Shown: in pieces, positions 63,286 to 64,000 of the stretch
Layout: each line of letters opens with the position of its first letter
Position numbering within the stretch: the first letter of the stretch is position 1
Program-made: the position numbers and the translations under genes
Notes under the pieces: model-generated
What the model was told of the DNA's origin: nothing
The model's input: only the letters and a program-made list of their open reading frames with translations
Database searches by the model: none
NCBI RefSeq assembly: GCF_003113265.1
Contig: NZ_PUIV01000013.1
Location: 1 to 64,000, forward strand
Length of the DNA: 64,000 nucleotides
Source: Methylosinus sporium
GTDB taxonomy: Bacteria; Pseudomonadota; Alphaproteobacteria; Rhizobiales; Beijerinckiaceae
Direction of reading: 5' to 3'

Positions 63286-63843
63286 ATGGCGACGATGGAC
63301 GGCGATTTCTGGGTCTTCGGCTATGGTTCGCTGATGTGGCGGCCGGGTTTCGAATTTCTCGAGAGCGGCCTCGCCTGGGTGCATGGCTATCACCGCTCGC
63401 TCTGCGTCTTCTCCCATGTCCATCGCGGAACGCGAGAGCGTCCCGGCCTCGTGCTCGGCCTCGACTATGGCGGCTCCTGTCTCGGCGTCGCCTTTCGCGT
63501 CCGCGGCGCGGCGCGCGAGGAGACGATCGCCTATCTTCGCGCCCGCGAATTGGTGACCTCGGTCTATGTCGAGCGCAATGTGGGGCTACGCTTCGCCGAG
63601 GGCGGCTCGGCCCGCGCGCTCGCTTTCATCGTCGACCGCGCCCATGAGCAATATGCCGGACGCCTGTCGATCGACGAGATGACCCGGCTCGTCGAAGGCG
63701 GCGTCGGCGCCTCGGGCGACAATCCCTCCTACGTCCGCAACACGCACGCGCATCTCCAGCAGCTCGACATTCACGATCCGTCCCTCGCCGAAATCGTGCG
63801 CCGGCTCGCCGCGCGCGAGGCGCCGCTCGCCGAGACCGCCTGA
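63286..63843 (+). CDS. chaC: ChaC-type gamma-glutamylcyclotransferase
   Basis: Cytosolic enzyme that cleaves glutathione to 5-oxoproline and Cys-Gly. The 185-residue protein has the substrate loop FGYGSLMWRP at about residues 11-20, the VHGYHRSLCVFSHVHRGTRERPGLVLGLDYGG stretch near 32-63 and the C-terminal NPSYVRNTHAHLQQLDIHDP. Length fits ChaC. The ATG at 63286 follows GAAAGGAGAG; the longer open frame upstream has no coding character. Confidence 0.9.
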   Translation: MATMDGDFWVFGYGSLMWRPGFEFLESGLAWVHGYHRSLCVFSHVHRGTRERPGLVLGLDYGGSCLGVAFRVRGAAREETIAYLRARELVTSVYVERNVGLRFAEGGSARALAFIVDRAHEQYAGRLSIDEMTRLVEGGVGASGDNPSYVRNTHAHLQQLDIHDPSLAEIVRRLAAREAPLAETA

Positions 63844-63847
63844 CGCC

Positions 63848-64000
63848 TCAGTTCAGCAAGGCGCGCGCGAGGTGGCGCGCGACCTCTCCCGGCAGCGCGC
63901 AAAAGCGCACATGCCATTCGTTCACGCCGAGCGCGCCCGCGGCGACGCGCGCGAGCCGACCGCTCTTCGTGTCGAAATCCTCGCTGACGAGCACGCAGAC
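63848..64000 (-). CDS. C-terminal fragment of an unidentified gene
   Basis: The complement of the last 153 bases is open from the window edge to a TGA at 63848, giving 50 residues (VCVLVSEDFDTKSGRLARVA and further, ending ARHLARALLN). Codon bias matches coding DNA of this genome. The N-terminus lies outside the window. No family can be named. Confidence 0.55.
   Translation of the reverse strand, partial: VCVLVSEDFDTKSGRLARVAAGALGVNEWHVRFCALPGEVARHLARALLN

Overview
The window is chromosomal DNA from a GC-rich (about two-thirds G+C) alphaproteobacterium of the Rhizobiales. A hopanoid RND transporter of the HpnN type, the PHA regulator PhaR, a DUF1674/SDHAF4 protein, the aerobic-type cobalamin genes bluB-cobC-cobQ-cobK and two promoters of the alphaproteobacterial EcfG type all fit. 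The overall gene style suggests a methylotroph or methanotroph of the Methylocystaceae type, but no methane or methanol oxidation gene is present, so that is inference. No rRNA, tRNA, CRISPR array, complete insertion sequence or phage module was seen.

Layout. 1-870: an AT-rich foreign-looking DUF4145 gene ending in a 20-bp tandem repeat. 0.9-4.1 kb (minus): heparinase-like protein and rsmB. 4.2-7.6 kb: SDHAF4-like protein, hpnN, DUF2147. 7.8-17.0 kb: a complete two-pump RND efflux operon (outer-membrane channel, adaptor, MdtB-like and MdtC-like permeases). 17.1-21.5 kb (minus): cobalamin genes with overlapping ends. 22.0-22.2 kb: a composite inverted repeat. 22.2-25.7 kb (minus): fused indolepyruvate ferredoxin oxidoreductase. 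26.2-27.9 kb: DUF1007 protein and a NicO-type Ni/Co transporter. 28.0-29.7 kb: acyl-CoA ligase. 29.8-32.8 kb (minus): bioFDA operon. 33.0-38.0 kb: a metal region with a methyltransferase, CopA fused in frame to a CopZ-like domain, an SDR protein and an RcnA-like exporter. 38.2-43.8 kb: CYTH-like/CHAD protein, then a glycosyltransferase, an amylo-1,6-glucosidase and a PRC-barrel protein behind two EcfG-type promoters. 44.2-48.0 kb: amine-oxidase-like flavoprotein and a DUF255 protein. 48-50.3 kb (minus): IsdG-type heme monooxygenase, DUF2325 and phosphopantetheinyl transferase in one tight operon. 50.7-57.2 kb: cystathionine gamma-synthase family enzyme, porin, DMT transporter, esterase, methyltransferase, gloB, cupin. 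57.4-59.1 kb: EAL protein with a broken GGDEF. 59.2-64 kb: phaR, a lipoprotein, two capsule-type genes, chaC, and a gene running off the end.

Three points stand out. The EcfG-type promoters at 39827 and 43326 place a glycan-handling set under probable general-stress control. The CopA-CopZ junction reads through a palindromic repeat while keeping a perfect internal ribosome binding site, so one locus may make both a fused and a free copper chaperone. The heme monooxygenase-DUF2325-PPTase operon joins three functions not obviously related and is the best candidate here for an undescribed system.

Metal and cofactor handling recurs across the window: copper export, two Ni/Co transporters, cobalamin assembly, heme degradation and biotin synthesis. 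All functional statements rest on reading motifs in the sequence; no database search was run.
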